Shown: positions 22,841 to 34,237 of the stretch, piece by piece
Layout: the number at the start of each line of letters is the position of its first letter
Position numbering within the stretch: position 1 is the stretch's first letter
Assembly: GCA_019055375.1 (NCBI GenBank)
Contig: JAHQIW010007138.1
Coordinates: 62,001 to 126,000 of the forward strand
From: Parelaphostrongylus tenuis
Taxonomy: Eukaryota > Nematoda > Chromadorea > Rhabditida > Metastrongylidae
Reading direction: 5' to 3'
Length of the DNA stretch: 64,000 nucleotides
Made by a program: the position numbers and the translations under genes
The notes under the pieces: model-generated
What the model saw: the letters and a program-made list of their open reading frames with translations, nothing else
Told to the model about the DNA's origin: nothing
Database searches by the model: none

Positions 22841-23780
22841 GTAAACAGCTGGGTTCATCACGCTCGCTTCGTAGAACGGGAATCCTTTTTCTACTTAAAT
22901 TTCAAAAAGCCATGTACTTGAGTCACCAAGATTTGATTCATGTTCAGGATTTCTGAATGTTAGCCGAAATGGAACGATGTCGCTAACATGAAATATATAT
23001 GTAACAATCAAACAGGATATAAAAGATTTTTTTACTCGCATGATCGACTATCAATTAATCTCTGCATTGAATGAATAATTCCTTGGTTTTCTTTTTCAAC
23101 AGATATGAGGTTGTCAATTTGACGATTTATTCGGTACAGATGAACAGTCGCTTTGGCTTCGTTGCCTTCTTCAGAACCTGAAAGAGTCGAATTGATATGC
23201 AGCACTCTAAGACAAGCACTATCATAACCAGAGCAGAACTGCTTACACACCTTTTTCTTTTATGGTTGCTTTCATGCGTTCTTTCTGATTTATCAAACTC
23301 CTATATAAGTCAAGAGAGTATGACTTATTACACCATAGTGGAGACCACACTACGATCCATACTACTAAGCCAAATGGGGTAGCAACAGTAACAACGCTAT
23401 TGAAAATGCTCTGTCATATCAAGTGATGGATAAAGAAAAAATGCGCTCTACACAAATGAAAAATTCTACCAAATCAAACAATGAAGCATTATGTACTTTA
23501 AAAGAGGATAAAAGAAAGAGAAAAGTAAAAGCAACAGAAAGGCAAAAGTGTGGATACGGTAGCGCAAAAATGAAACTATAGCCCACTTGAATACAGAACT
23601 GAAATCTCAGTAAAGTAGAGAGATGGCAAAAATAGGCACCTGCTAGAAACCTTGTGTTCTTAAACGGACGATTTCAGTTGTTAGAAAGGTTGTTTCCAGC
23701 TTACACACTAGTAATCGAGGAACATGACTAAGTTCTAATAGAAATAACAAGCTTCAAGAAATTCGAGCGTAGCCATGAGA
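22841..23780 (+). repeat. Repeat D, copy 1 (uninterrupted)
   Basis: Matches 34,591-34,675 plus 35,075-35,950 over its whole length at high identity ('gtaaacagctgggttcatcacgct' at the start, 'cttgagtcaccaagatttg', 'caatcaaacaggatataaa', 'gacttatta...accatagtggagaccacactacgatcca'). On the minus strand, 23,150-23,190 holds a 'CTGAAGAAGGC' word like PLE 3' ends, so D may be a PLE-derived 3' region. It provides the empty site for the 399-bp insertion in copy 2. Confidence 0.7.
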
Positions 23781-23819
23781 AAAACTCGAATTAAAGTTAT
23801 AAAATTATGAGATATAATG

Positions 23820-23975
23820 CAATTTAAGTGTGGTCTTAAGAAGACTCTCGAAATAAAGCTATGATATACTGGCGATACCACTCAAGAGCAACTGAGTGTG
23901 CAACACTGTCTGCTTGGTTATATCTTCACTTGACGGACGCCGTAAAATGTTCGTCCTTACTTATCTCTTTACAAA
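23820..23975 (+). repeat. H1 element, 5' portion without hammerhead
   Basis: Contains the H1 words 'gtggtcttaagaagactctcgaaa', 'gagcaactgagtgtgcaacactg' and 'cttgacggac', then breaks off before the hammerhead. Truncated copy. Confidence 0.55.
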
Positions 23976-24209
23976 AAGAGATAAAAGGTTTCCGAAAGAA
24001 TCGGTTAAAGACTAAAGATATTGCATACTATATATATGCTTGCCAACAAACGATCGCGGGAAGTTTCTTTCACGCCATCATACAAACAAACTTTATTTCC
24101 TCTGGCTTTTTTGAAGACCAGCAGACTCAGTATTTCATTTCATGATTGGTAGAGATTTTTCATTGCCGTTTTTGCAGCATTGATATAACGTTATTTCTGC
24201 AATTTTTTG

Positions 24210-24320
24210 GATGCCAAGTGATGTACAAGCTTCGAACCGCAAGAGGAAGTTAAACCGGCGCTTCACCCATGTCAGGGCGCGTTCTGCACTACAATCCCGA
24301 GGCCACCGTTCTGCCACCAT
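24210..24320 (-). repeat. tRNA-like repeat, diverged
   Basis: On the minus strand the order 'gcctcgg ... gtagtg ... gcgccc ... gaagcg ... ccggtttaac' parallels the tRNA-like sequences at 34,710 and 34,918. Box B is degraded. Confidence 0.35.
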
Positions 24321-24666
24321 TTTCCCTTGCTTATATTATATTTAATAGGGTCTGTATCATATTTGTACGTAAACCAACAACGGCAATCAGTAAGCACTAT
24401 GTGACTTAACGGGAACGGAATTCTGGAATGCTAAGATGGAAGTGACATGAAGTCTTTTGATACCGATGAAGCCTCCTTGGAATTGCAAGAGTATTAAATA
24501 CTTGAGAAATTTTACTCAAGGGAACATCTGAATCATTTTGAAGACGGTAGTTTTCTGAAAGCACTTGCTCTCAATAACACTTGCCTGAGATATGGATCCT
24601 TCAGCTAACTAGACATTCAATGAAAATTTTGAATGACTTTCAAGAACTTTACTCCTGTTTATCTAC

Positions 24667-25010
24667 TCATGTAGTTCTTCCCTTACGATCATGTGCATTG
24701 ATTTCAAAATGGATGCTGCTGAAGATTAGTCTGGAATGATTTACTCTACATGAGAACTTTTCTAAATCCTTGTGGAACACTTCGACATCGTCTTCTTCAT
24801 AGGTTGTTATTGGTGTCCCAACTTCGATTATGGTGAGAGCTGGCTCTGATACACATCCCTTGAACCGCAAAGGTCCGTTTCGAGCTGCCAATTGCTTGAA
24901 TGGATCTATATTCATAGTTAGACTCATTTTGAAGAGATTAGCAAGGCTGCTAAAACCTCTACGCATGTTCCGAGAAATGACTGGTCCAGTAGGCATCCTA
25001 AAATGGGTGG
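24667..25010 (-). pseudogene. RTE endonuclease fragment
   Basis: The minus-strand frame PALTIIEVGTPITTYEEDDVE aligns residue by residue with the plus-strand RTE copy at 27,283 onward (PALTIFVAYEPTSSYDEDEVE). The upstream part (RGFSSLANLF...LTMNID) aligns with its preceding segment. This is a short piece of the apurinic-endonuclease-like domain of the same LINE clade, without the RT. Confidence 0.75.
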
Positions 25011-25239
25011 GATCTTTCCTACTCAGTCAGGCCGATGACGTCTCACGTTATTCTTTCTTCCTGCATTACCATTCACGCGTTAGTTTACGTTCTTATAACT
25101 ATTTTTTGTCATCCAAGGTATAGCTTTCTGACCTATGAACGTGGGAGTACATAAGGCTGTGCAAGAGCCTCATGACATGTGGGCTCAGATATTAATTGTG
25201 TGATTTTTTAGAATAGCCTGCTTATCACATTGTCATAAT

Positions 25240-25850
25240 AAAAATGAAACCACTTTTCACAAGCAGGTATTTTTTGCTGGAAAAAGCTCTCTCCTTGAAC
25301 TTTCAGTGCTATTGACCCTCGATGATTTTAATAGTGTACGTGGTTTTCAAAAAAGGCTTCTTCGTTGTGCTGCAAAACAAAAGATAAATTCTATTTCAAA
25401 CGTGATGCACATCCTTTGCTAAGCAATGTGGATGGGATTTCGCAAAGTTGGCATCAAGCCGTCGCGCTTTCGAGGCAGTACACACTCCAGCCAACAAGAA
25501 TTGCGCGACGAGTGCATGACCCACTCTTCTTTTGGTTGCAACAACAAAATAGGAGATACGGTTAGAAAATCAAGCATACCATTGAAACTGTAAGGACTAG
25601 TGCTATGAACCTGTTGCTGAATATCTAGGACAAAAGCATGGTTCAGCGAAAATTGCCCCAATGTAACGTAGTTCTATCTTCAGTGCCGAAGAGCATATGA
25701 AAAAAAATTTCAAACTGAGTAAGTCGTTGAAATTCTTGAGATTAGGCCATCAAATGGCTCAAAAACTCTAAGAAAAAGCAAAAAACGCGTTTTTTCCTAA
25801 GAAGTGATGGGTGCAGATAGGGTTAAAGTACCGATTACGTTCATACACAT
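25240..25850 (+). repeat. Interspersed repeat R1, copy 2
   Basis: Pairs with 40,270-40,930: 'aaagctctctccttgaactttcagtg', 'cacatcctttgct', 'ctgttgctgaatatctaggacaaaagc', and the 'agaaaaagcaaaaaacgcg' end. R1 is followed in both places by R3 and then a tRNA-like sequence, so these may be parts of one composite repeat of about 1.4 kb. Confidence 0.6.
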
Positions 25851-26214
25851 GCTATAAGAATGGATAAAGAATCAAACTCTTGGTTTTGATATTGAAGGAT
25901 GCTCTATACATTCATCTCCATCTAGCAGTCTGAGATGAATGAATGTATATCTGGCTTATACGACGACTCACAATGATCTAAAGATGTGTCACCTCAGTGC
26001 TGCCATTCTCTCAGACAAGTTTGAGACCAATTCGACGAATTCGACGACCCAGGAAAGATGGAAGGCTTGATGAACTTTGGGAGTGGGTCAAACATCACAC
26101 ACCCCATGAGGATTAATTTGTGAAATTTCTACAAATTTCAATAATTATGAACAGAAATCTTTATCTGACCGCTTTTGCGGTGTTATAATGTTACAACTAT
26201 ATCTAGTGATGCAG

Positions 26215-26483
26215 AATGATGTGCAAAACTTCCGCATAAGCGAGTCTCAAACCCACATCTCATTCTACCCGGAAGCGTGTACACTAGCCCGTTGTATAAC
26301 TGACGCGCATTTTGTCATCACTCTTTCTGCGCAACAACGCATCTATCTGTCAGCCGCCAGATGTCAACGCTATCGCACGGGTCGTCAGCATAGACATTGA
26401 ACCCAGTCAGACTGACAGATTTTGGGCATTTAATGATCAAATAGAAATCCTTCTTTAACAGCTTTTTGCGGTGTTATAATGCC
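26215..26483 (-). repeat. tRNA-like repeat and spacer, cut by RTE
   Basis: A minus-strand tRNA-like sequence (about 26,232-26,308, ending in 'gtctcaaacccacatctcattc') with the usual spacer ('gccgccagatgtcaacg', 'cattgaacccagtcagactgacag') and the 'gcggtgttataatg' word. The homologous copy at 41,290-41,625 continues into the 3' half of a second tRNA-like sequence; here the RTE begins instead at about 26,484. Confidence 0.6.
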
Positions 26484-29400
26484 CTCCACGGACCTGCCTC
26501 TCTGAGAGATCCTGCCCGGTTAGCCGCTGCCGGCGCGTGGCGTGTCCCCAGGTGGTGGATAGGTGAGTAGACGCGAAGCAAAAGCGATCGTGTGCTTCTC
26601 AGAGAAGCAGTTGGATTAAGGGGACGACCCCCCTGCTTCTGCAGAGCCGATTTGACTAAACTCTATTTCTTCGAGTCAAGTCGGCCAAAAGCCTGCAATC
26701 AAGGGGATGGGAAGTACATGGGAGGTGGTCGGGAGTCGCATTCAACAAACAAGCTCCACCCGCTCCTCCGAGAGAGTCTGGAAAGCTATTCGTAAGTATC
26801 CAGCTCCCAAATTAAAAGCCTAGCGAGCTCTACGATGGTTATAAAGTGCTAAAAACAGTAACAAATACAGGCCTTATTCCTCTGACCTTGAAATAGCCCC
26901 TGGGACGACAGCGCCAGGTAGGGCGAGTGCGGAGAGGCTGCTAAAATTTTAGGGTCAAACTAGGCTGCCAAGATTGAAACGAACTGAAATGACTATCTGC
27001 ACTTATGATTCAATAACTTTTCGTCATGAATTCACTTTGGAAAATCTATTGATTTACGCAAGAAGGATAAGAAGCTATGTCATTGGCCTGGCTGAGACGA
27101 GAAGGCGCCATCCTTTTCACGCTTTTTATGACACCGGAAAAGCACTGTTCTTTGGAATATGCGATAGCAGAGGTATCAGCAGCGTTGGCGTTTTCGTCAA
27201 ATCTAATTTGACAGTGAACATAGATTGGATTGATTAACTAACAACCCATATCGGACGGTTACGGTTGAACCAATGTGATTCAATGCCGGCTTTGACCATC
27301 TTCGTTGCCTACGAACCAACATCAAGCTATGACGAAGACGAAGTCGAAGCGTTCGCTGTAAACCTTGCAAAATTCTTCAGAGAAGATCATACATTCTTCA
27401 ACGTCATTGTCGGAGAATTTAATGCAAAAATTGGACCTAGAAGAACGTCTCAAAAACGTCACATTGGAACCCACGGGCTAAAGTGAAACGAACAAGGTAA
27501 GAGGCTATCTGATTCATCATGACGACCCAAACCATTCATGGTAACTCACAATTCCAAAAGCCTCACTCTCAGCGATGGACGTGGGAGCTTCCCAATGGCG
27601 AGTACAATATTGAAATAGACAACATCTTAGTATATCGAAGGTTTTGCCTGACCGATGTCGCTGTTGTTCCTAAGTACAACACGGGATCAATCCATCGCCA
27701 CCTTCGCGCAACGTTCCCTTTTTAAGGAGAGGAGAGAAAGCTGCTAAATTCGAACAAGGAAATCCCAGAAGTACTGTAACTGGGATGTATTCAAGTCATT
27801 AGTCCGCTCTCTGAAACTACCGTTGCTGACAACATCGACCAAGAATGCGATCGACTTGTTAAACATCCTCACGTTAGCGCTATGAAAGCCGAGAGTTCTA
27901 AGGTTACAAAGAGACGCTTGTCCACGCAGACACCCGAGCTCATACGTCAACGTGGAATCGCACGAGCTACAGGCAACCGAAACCTAACGTGCGATCTTGC
28001 GAAACACTGCAGAAAAGCGATAAGAAAAGACCTTATAAAGAAACGAGCAGCAGTTATGAAAAGCAGCAGAAGCTGGGAAAACATTCGCAAAGCCCAGCGA
28101 GGCCTCGCCAATTATAAGACCAAGATGACTGCACTCCGATGCCCTGACGGGACACTTACAGCATTCAGAAGGGCTTAGGAGAACATCATCCACCAATACT
28201 ACTCGGATCTCTTCTCTAGACATGTCCTCTTCGTCATAGAAATCGAAAGAGGAGGAATATGTCGTTTCACCGGTCCTCCGTTCCGAGATCCGGCATGCTG
28301 TATCGCCGATGAAGAACAGAAAAACACCCCGATTCCGACAGGATTAGACCAGTTCACCTGAAGACCTTGTCTTTAGTTCTCATCAACACCTTGGCTCGCC
28401 TCTTCACCCGCTGCCTCTCAGAATGTAAGGTCCCCATTTTGTGAAAAACGAGCAAGACCATACTGTCGTTCAAAAAGGGAGACCTTTTCGACATAGGCAA
28501 TTATCGTTCAGTCCGCTTGCTGTCCAATATCTATATACTCTTTACTCGAGTCATCCTAAACAGGATTAACAAAACACTGGACGAAGGACAGTCATGCGCT
28601 CAAGCAAGCTTCCGAAAAGGATGGAGTACAGTAGACCACATCCACACGATTACAAGACTCGTTGAAGTTTTACGTGAGTGCAAACAACCACTCTGTTTCT
28701 CTTTCATCTATCTGACAAAAGCCTTCGGTTCACTGGAAACAGAAGCAGTTATAGAGGTTTTGGATAACCAGGGCGTCCCTACTAGGTACATAATGATCCT
28801 TCGTGAGCTTTATAAAGATTTCACAACCAAAATATCTTAATTCTACAACAAATTTACCTCGACGTAAGGAGAGTAGTTCAAAAAGGCAGTGCAATTTCGC
28901 CGAAACTATTCACTACCATTCTACAAAACGTCATAAGAACATTGGAATGGGACGATATGAGATTGAAAATTGACGGTCGACAATTAATCCATTTTCGCTT
29001 TGCTGACGATATCGCATAATACCAAACATCAGCCAAGCAGAACGAACGTTGACCGATTTCGATAACGCCTGTGGAAGGATAGGTCTCCAAGTAAATCTAA
29101 CGAAAACGATGTTCATGAGAAACGGATGGGTTTTGAATGCCCCATTCACGCTCAACGGAACGACAATGTTCAGTTATGTCTATATTGATCGTGAAATCAA
29201 CATGGTGAACGATCTAGCTCCAGAGTTGAGCAGGATGAAACAAGTGGCTTGGGTAACGTTTAGGAGCTTTGAGGGTTTAGTGAAGATGACAAAGAACATC
29301 CGACTTCGTGATTTGACTCGACGATTATCCTTGCCCTAACGTATGCAGCAGAAACTTGGTCGCTACGTAAGAAGAATTGACGATCACTTGGCGTTATTGA

Positions 29401-29820
29401 AAGCGCAGTCGAAAGGTCGCTGGTAGGAGTATCCCTATCTCGCCAATGAGAGAAGATCCTAAGTTCCGACATAGGTCATCGATCAAAAATCAAAGACGCC
29501 CTTCTTTACCGCAGGATGTCGAAAATAAGGTGTGCCGGACATGTGATGCGCTCCAACGACAACCGATGGACGAGAGCCGTTACCGGCTGGATTCGTCGGG
29601 ACATCAAGCGCTCTATAGGAAGACCACCGACCCATTGGTCCGATTTCATCGCGAAAGCTATAGAAGAAAGATTTGATACTCAGCAAATCCCTAGAGCAAG
29701 AAGGACCCTCTGGGCTGCTCTTGCACGCGATAGGGAAAAATGGAAGTGTTGTTGGTACCTGCTCGAGTCACTCGACGATCAACGGGACGACAGATGATAC
29801 AGGTGTTTTATATTCCTCCT
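26484..29820 (+). mobile_element. RTE-clade non-LTR retrotransposon, near full length
   Basis: A GC-rich 5' untranslated region (26,484-26,970) contrasts sharply with the AT-rich surroundings. It is followed by one long decayed ORF with an endonuclease then a reverse transcriptase, and a C-terminal segment with KIRCAGHVMR and NRWTRAV, the order and wording of RTE LINEs of the kind I associate with strongylid nematodes. It is inserted in a tRNA-like repeat on the left and abuts a minus-strand PLE on the right. The total of about 3.3 kb fits a near-complete RTE. Confidence 0.88.
26974..29797 (+). pseudogene. RTE endonuclease-reverse transcriptase, broken ORF
   Basis: Endonuclease (26,974-27,725): the catalytic Asn motif reads TYDS instead of TYNA, LAETR keeps the Glu, the Asp of VxGDFNA is Glu (VGEFNAKIG), and the final SDH reads SIH. 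RT (about 28,480-29,020): AQASFRKGWSTVDHI is recognisable; motif A reads FIYLTKAFGSLE where an Asp pair is expected; motif C FADD is intact at 28,999-29,010 but a stop follows at 29,015-29,017. The C-terminus (29,516-29,797) has GHVMR and GRPPTHWSDF. There are at least six stops or frame changes. It once copied LINE RNA by target-primed reverse transcription; it is now dead. Confidence 0.88.
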
Positions 29821-29822
29821 CA

Positions 29823-30560
29823 GTGGATGGTCGACAAAGGGTAACATCCTAAAGATGTTCTTCCGTTATTTCAACATCCATTTGACTAAAAATAACTAAA
29901 AATTCTCCGCCCTTATCACAAATTGCTAACCGAATTTCCTAGTGTTTATTAGCTCATATTTTGGCATATACCATGTTTTTGCTCGTGAGTTAGGTTCAAA
30001 ATGAACTTTTTCGATTGACACCTATTTAGTATGCGGAGAACTTCTTCCAGAAGTCAACGGAAAATCGAGTCGACTTCAGTTTTAGGTTGTTGTTGCCTGA
30101 AGAACGTTCTTAGAAAAGGAAGTGGTGGCAATGACCTCCTTTGTTGTTCCGAACCTAGTCTTTCTACTTTTGCATTATATCGCAGTTGGTCTTGGACTTA
30201 AAGTATGTTAAATACACTACTATGCATTGCTGTTATGGGTATGGGCAGAACAAGTGGAAAGCTGGGAATCAATTTTAACGGTGAATGCACATTCTCCGGA
30301 AGGATCATACCCCCTAATACAGTGACCCTCAAAGTATTTGATGCGCGATCTACCTCAGACTCACTTCTAATCTCGTTGAAAATGGGGGTTGTCCGAATTG
30401 TTGACGTTGAATTATGTTCCAAATAAAGAACAGAACAGTTCGTGAGAAGTTTTGCACTTCTTTAATGACGCCAATGCTTAGAGATAGTCAGACATTTGAG
30501 ATATAACAAAACGTACCAACGAGATGCATCTGACTTATAAAAGACATAATATCTTCGAGG
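29823..30560 (-). mobile_element. Penelope-like element A3', 5' part (minus)
   Basis: The reverse complement of 29,830-30,220 matches the N-terminal coding block of A2 (17,520-17,880), and the flank 30,245-30,440 matches 16,770-16,960. It holds no RT core or endonuclease. It forms a head-to-head pair with the plus copy A3 beginning near 30,600. Its left edge lies against the RTE 3' end. Confidence 0.75.
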
Positions 30561-30881
30561 CAAAAGATGATCTCATTACGGTAAAAAAGTCACCTTTGTC
30601 GTCGCTGAACCGTGCATAAAATTATCCCTAATTTCATTAGCAATATGAATTTACACACAGCATGCGGCTTACCAGAGAATTCGCGCCAAGAAGCTGAAGT
30701 TGACACGATTTTCCGTTGATTTTCGGACAAAGTTCTCCGCATACTAGATAGACACCGATTGAAAAAATCATTTCGAACATAACTGACGAGCAAAAACACG
30801 GTATGCTCTAAATTCGGGAGCTAATAAGCAGTAGGAGAATTCGGTTATCAATTAGTGACAAAGGCGGAGAATTTTTAGCGA

Positions 30882-31807
30882 TTGCTCTGCAATTGGACAT
30901 TAAAATTACGGAAAAACATCTTCATAATTTTAACCTTTTTCTGGCCATCCACTGGAGAGAAATATAAAGCACAATATCGAAAATTAAGCAGAGAATGGGT
31001 CAAAACGGCAAGGGCAGCTGGTGTACAACAATCTATAGTCCGTCAACTTAAGAGCGATTTGCCAACTTGTCCCGTCCTACGCATTATCAAAACACATAAG
31101 CTCACCTTTAATAGTGATCCAGAGTTTACCGATCCTTTATCATTCAGAGCTAGGCCGATTATTAGCAGTGTAGTTGGACCGACGGATAGAATAACATGGT
31201 TTTCGAGCCTCATTTCATCGCTCTTATTGGAATACATGCCAGTCTACCTAGCACCGAAATTTTCCTAGAACGCATAAATCGTACACGGCCAAATCACACT
31301 TATGTAGTGGAATCGTTCGATGTTACTGCTCTTTACACGAACTCGTAGAATGACACTCAACTAAAAGCAATTCACGAATTGCTGGTAGAAAATGAATCGA
31401 GAATAAATAGTATGACATGTCAAAGAGTAACTCATGACTCTTTTGCGATAGTGCCTAAATTGTTCTATCTTTAGATGATCGGGAAAATATTTTGCACATA
31501 TTAGAGGGCTGGCAATGAGGCAACGATTGGCACCAAGCCTCGCCACTGCTTTTATGTCGAAAGTGGAAGCTCCATACTGTCGATACATTGATACTGTCAA
31601 TACATGAATGTTAGTTCCATCATCTGCCCGACACAGGAAAAAGTGGACATATGTTTTGATTTCTTGATTAGGCAGTCACAGCACGTTAAACATACACGGG
31701 AGAAACTTACTGAAAACTGGCTTCTATTTTTGAACGTTCAAACTAGCCTTTTTGAAAGTGGCCACGTAACGAAATCTTATTGCAAACCAAGTAATAAAAA
31801 CTTTTAA
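30882..31807 (+). pseudogene. PLE reverse transcriptase, broken
   Basis: The first frame (to 31,268) shows VLRIIKTHKL and RARPIISSVVGPTDR, typical PLE RT fingers. After a frame change, motif A reads SFDVTALYTN with its catalytic Asp codon at 31,319-31,321, then a stop at 31,346. QRLAPSLATAFMSKVEAP and YCRYID follow; the second Asp of the YIDD box is Thr (YIDT, 31,584-31,595). The thumb frame (31,604-31,807) has TREKLTENWLLFLNVQ and CKPSNKN. The enzyme primed DNA synthesis from nicked target DNA; several stops and frameshifts make this copy inactive. Confidence 0.87.
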
Positions 31808-31992
31808 TGTACTGACTTTTTTCCCATCAGTTGCCCTCGGAAAGGGCGCTCATATGAAACATGTACTAAACGGCTAGAAGTGTTTGCACGGGGAGTGGGA
31901 AGAGAGAAGAGTCATTACGTTTGGCACGGAAGATGGCCATTTCAAATGGCTACGAAAGAGCAGCCACTGAAGTTAGGTAAATAGGGAGAGGT

Positions 31993-32540
31993 ATGCATCA
32001 TAGCAATAATAATGAGAACGATATTGTTTCAAAGCTATGTGGGAAGATACTTTTGAAACTACCTCTTATAACAAATGCAACAAGCGCAGTTATAAAAAGG
32101 TGTCTAAGAAACAGTGTTCTGGAAAACTCCCTAATGATCACAATAATTCCTCCTAATAACTTCCGTCGCCAATTGGATCGGAACCGCTTGTACGACCGCT
32201 TGTGTAAGACTGACAATTAGTATGTCCTAATGGTATTGAAGGAGACTGCATGAGTTACAATATGTCTAATCTCCTGCACAACATGCGTTGAGGAATGCAT
32301 TGGTGAGAAAGGAAGACCACTTTGGATCCTCATCAAAGAATATTTAGATTGGAAATCCAACAGCAAAACAAGTAAGCCATTGGGGGCGCCTACAGAGCGG
32401 AAACGTCACGACGGGGACTTTTATAGGGAAAATCCTGGGGCAAGATACAGAAATATCAGCGGGAAGAACTCTCGAGGCTTTTTGGATGGACCGCAAAAGA
32501 CCAGAAATGAATAGGAGGTTAGAATGCCTGATCATAACAA
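31993..32540 (+). pseudogene. GIY-YIG region of PLE A3
   Basis: The 75-codon frame at 31,993-32,220 gives RRQLDRNRLYDRLCKTDN, the segment before the GIY-YIG domain, and ends at a stop at the place where A2 continues KVC. The GIY-YIG part is decayed: 'gtctaatctcctgcacaac' and 'ggtgagaaaggaagaccac' preserve the ISCTTC and GE.GRP words at 32,260-32,320 with frameshifts. Not functional. Confidence 0.75.
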
Positions 32541-32856
32541 GTGATATGGCGCCTCATCTCAAATTTATCTTCTAATCTGGCTGTGGCTCTTTTTACAAAA
32601 TGTGTCACTCTAGAAAGGTGACCGCTCTCATAGAACTATGTAGGGTGGAGCTCTGCAGAATGACTAGAGTGTAGATTTTTCCATATGATTTTTTGATGCA
32701 TTCGAAGTATTAACCGTGTGATTAGATATGGTGTGGTATATACATCTACGCTCTGGCGATGGCGCTGCCGTCGAACCGTTAGCCATCGGATTTTGAGGAA
32801 AAGGAAGTAGCAACCTCGTGCTAGTTTTAAATAAAGAAAAGGACAATTTATCAACG

Positions 32857-33121
32857 AGGGCTGACTTATAGAGCCCGATACACGTGTTTCAATCTTGCGA
32901 TCTCGTCAGTCGGGCAGTTACCCTTTCTCGTGTTTTGCTAATCTCTGTGGGAGCTCCAGTCCCCACACTAAGAGTTAGCGACGACGAAGTTGTACACTCT
33001 ATGTCCAGTGAAATTTTCACCGAACATAGGGTGTTGTACACTCGATTGCTCTTGGCTGGTATATTCAATATATCATGTCTTTCGTTTCGAGTGTTTTCTT
33101 GAGATCACTGCTTAGATTTTC
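32857..33121 (-). mobile_element. H1 hammerhead element, copy b
   Basis: Minus-strand H1 unit directly downstream of PLE A3. Order on the minus strand: 'gaaaacactcgaaacgaaag', 'gaatataccagccaagagca', 'atcgagtgtacaacaccct', 'ggggactggagctcccac', 'gattagcaaaacacgag', then the hammerhead at 32,915-32,873. It forms an inverted pair with copy a. Non-coding. Confidence 0.8.
32873..32915 (-). ncRNA. Type I hammerhead ribozyme, H1 copy b
   Basis: Minus strand, 43 nt: stem I GCCCGA, catalytic CTGACGA, stem II GATC with GCAA tetraloop and GATT (one G-U pair), GAAA, stem III AC/GT around ACGT, A17, and stem I TCGGGC, which pairs perfectly with GCCCGA. All conserved core bases are present. The predicted cleavage triplet is GUA, cutting after position 32,879. 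Confidence 0.88.
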
Positions 33122-33432
33122 AAATAATGATTATCAGGCATGTTGAAATATCGAGTGTACAACACCCTGTGTTCGTGAAAATTTCACTGGACATGGAGTG
33201 TGAAAGGTTCGTCGTCGCGAACTCTTAGGTGGGGACTGGAGCTTCCACAGAGATTAGCAAAAGACGAGAAAGGGTAACTGCCCGACTGACGAGATCGCAA
33301 GATCGAAACAAGTGTATCGGGCTCTATAAGTCAGCCGTCACTGGTAGACCACTGACATGCGTGGCTCAAATAATGATTATCAGGCATATTGAAATTTGAG
33401 CAGTGGCCTTGAGAAAACACTTGAAACGAAAA
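33122..33432 (+). mobile_element. H1 hammerhead element, copy a
   Basis: Plus-strand H1 unit, inverted relative to copy b and joined to it at a short palindromic junction ('aataatgattatcaggcat' with about 60 bases of the unit skipped). It continues past its hammerhead into 'gaccactgacatgcgtgg' and 'gaaatttgagc'. Non-coding. Confidence 0.78.
33280..33322 (+). ncRNA. Type I hammerhead ribozyme, H1 copy a
   Basis: GCCCGA, CTGACGA, GATC-GCAA-GATC (perfect stem II with a GNRA tetraloop), GAAA, CAAGTGT stem III (AC/GT pairs, loop AAGT), A17 at 33,316, then TCGGGC pairing with GCCCGA. All core bases are canonical; the stem III loop differs by one base from the other copies. Confidence 0.88.
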
Positions 33433-34175
33433 GGAATTGTTATTTTTCGAATCATGCATGAAGCCTGCTAAGGGCACTTATACAGCCCAGTGCACGTGTT
33501 TCGTTCTTATCGGCCCCCTCAGTAGGGCAGCGTCTCTCGTCTTGACCAGTTCTGTCGAGGGGGACCTAACTCCCTTGCATGGAGAAGACGCAGACATACT
33601 ACGTACAAGTGTCATAAAGTGAAAGAATTTACTAGATGGGCGATGTAATAAACTAGAGTGCTCTTTGTTGGTATTTATGATATATCATATCATTCCCTTT
33701 ATTGTTTTCTTAGAACCACGCTCAAATTTCGACAGGCCTCACAATTTTCTTAAAGCACACATTTCCTTTGCTTGATGGCACGTGTAAATTATGCGTCTGC
33801 GTCGCCTCTTTCTATAGTATTTGAGCTTCCCCGAGAGGATCGGCTAAGACGAAGGACATTGCCCAACTGACGACGCTGCAAAGGCCGAATATTGGGCTGT
33901 ATAAGTGCCCGTAACAGACCACATGTGTGGTTCAAAAGATAATTATCAGGCATATTGACTCTCCACTATTTAGTCTTTTGTGTTTCAGTTATCTAATGAA
34001 GTCATTCTTATCGATTTAAAGGTTTTTTTATTTGTACTGATGATTCTCGGTTGTGATTGCTCATAAATGTTTTCTCATCGTTTTGTATCTCTAACAGAAA
34101 CGCATCATGGTGAGTGCTCCTGCGACTAGACACAATTTTTCCACATTGCCGCACGATGCGATAATATACCTTTAT
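33433..34175. repeat. H2 element with inverted hammerhead remnants
   Basis: Full-length relative of 19,408-19,950. Two hammerhead positions face opposite ways: minus 33,485-33,528 (CTGACGA changed to CTGAGGG, GAAA and ACACGTG kept) and plus 33,861-33,896 (GCCCAA / TTGGGC stem I and CTGACGA kept, but stem III deleted so that GAA runs straight into TATTGGGC). Both are predicted inactive. The right end (33,960-34,170) is unique sequence shared only with 19,730-19,950. Confidence 0.65.
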
Positions 34176-34237
34176 GCATTCCAATCATTTTTGAGCCACG
34201 CGTGCCAGTGGTCTGTCAAATAGGGCTGACTTATAGA

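Larger units (their letters stand above)
30600..32850 (+). mobile_element. Penelope-like element A3 (plus)
   Basis: The fullest PLE in the window. Order: N-terminal block (30,690-30,960), RT fingers (30,990-31,260), motif A (31,310-31,345), motif C region (31,500-31,600), RT thumb (31,604-31,807), linker, GIY-YIG segment (about 32,000-32,400), EECL-type block (about 32,520) and the terminal motif near 32,752-32,782. It ends in an AATAAA-containing stretch at 32,829-32,850 and is followed at once by the H1 hammerhead cluster. Confidence 0.87.
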
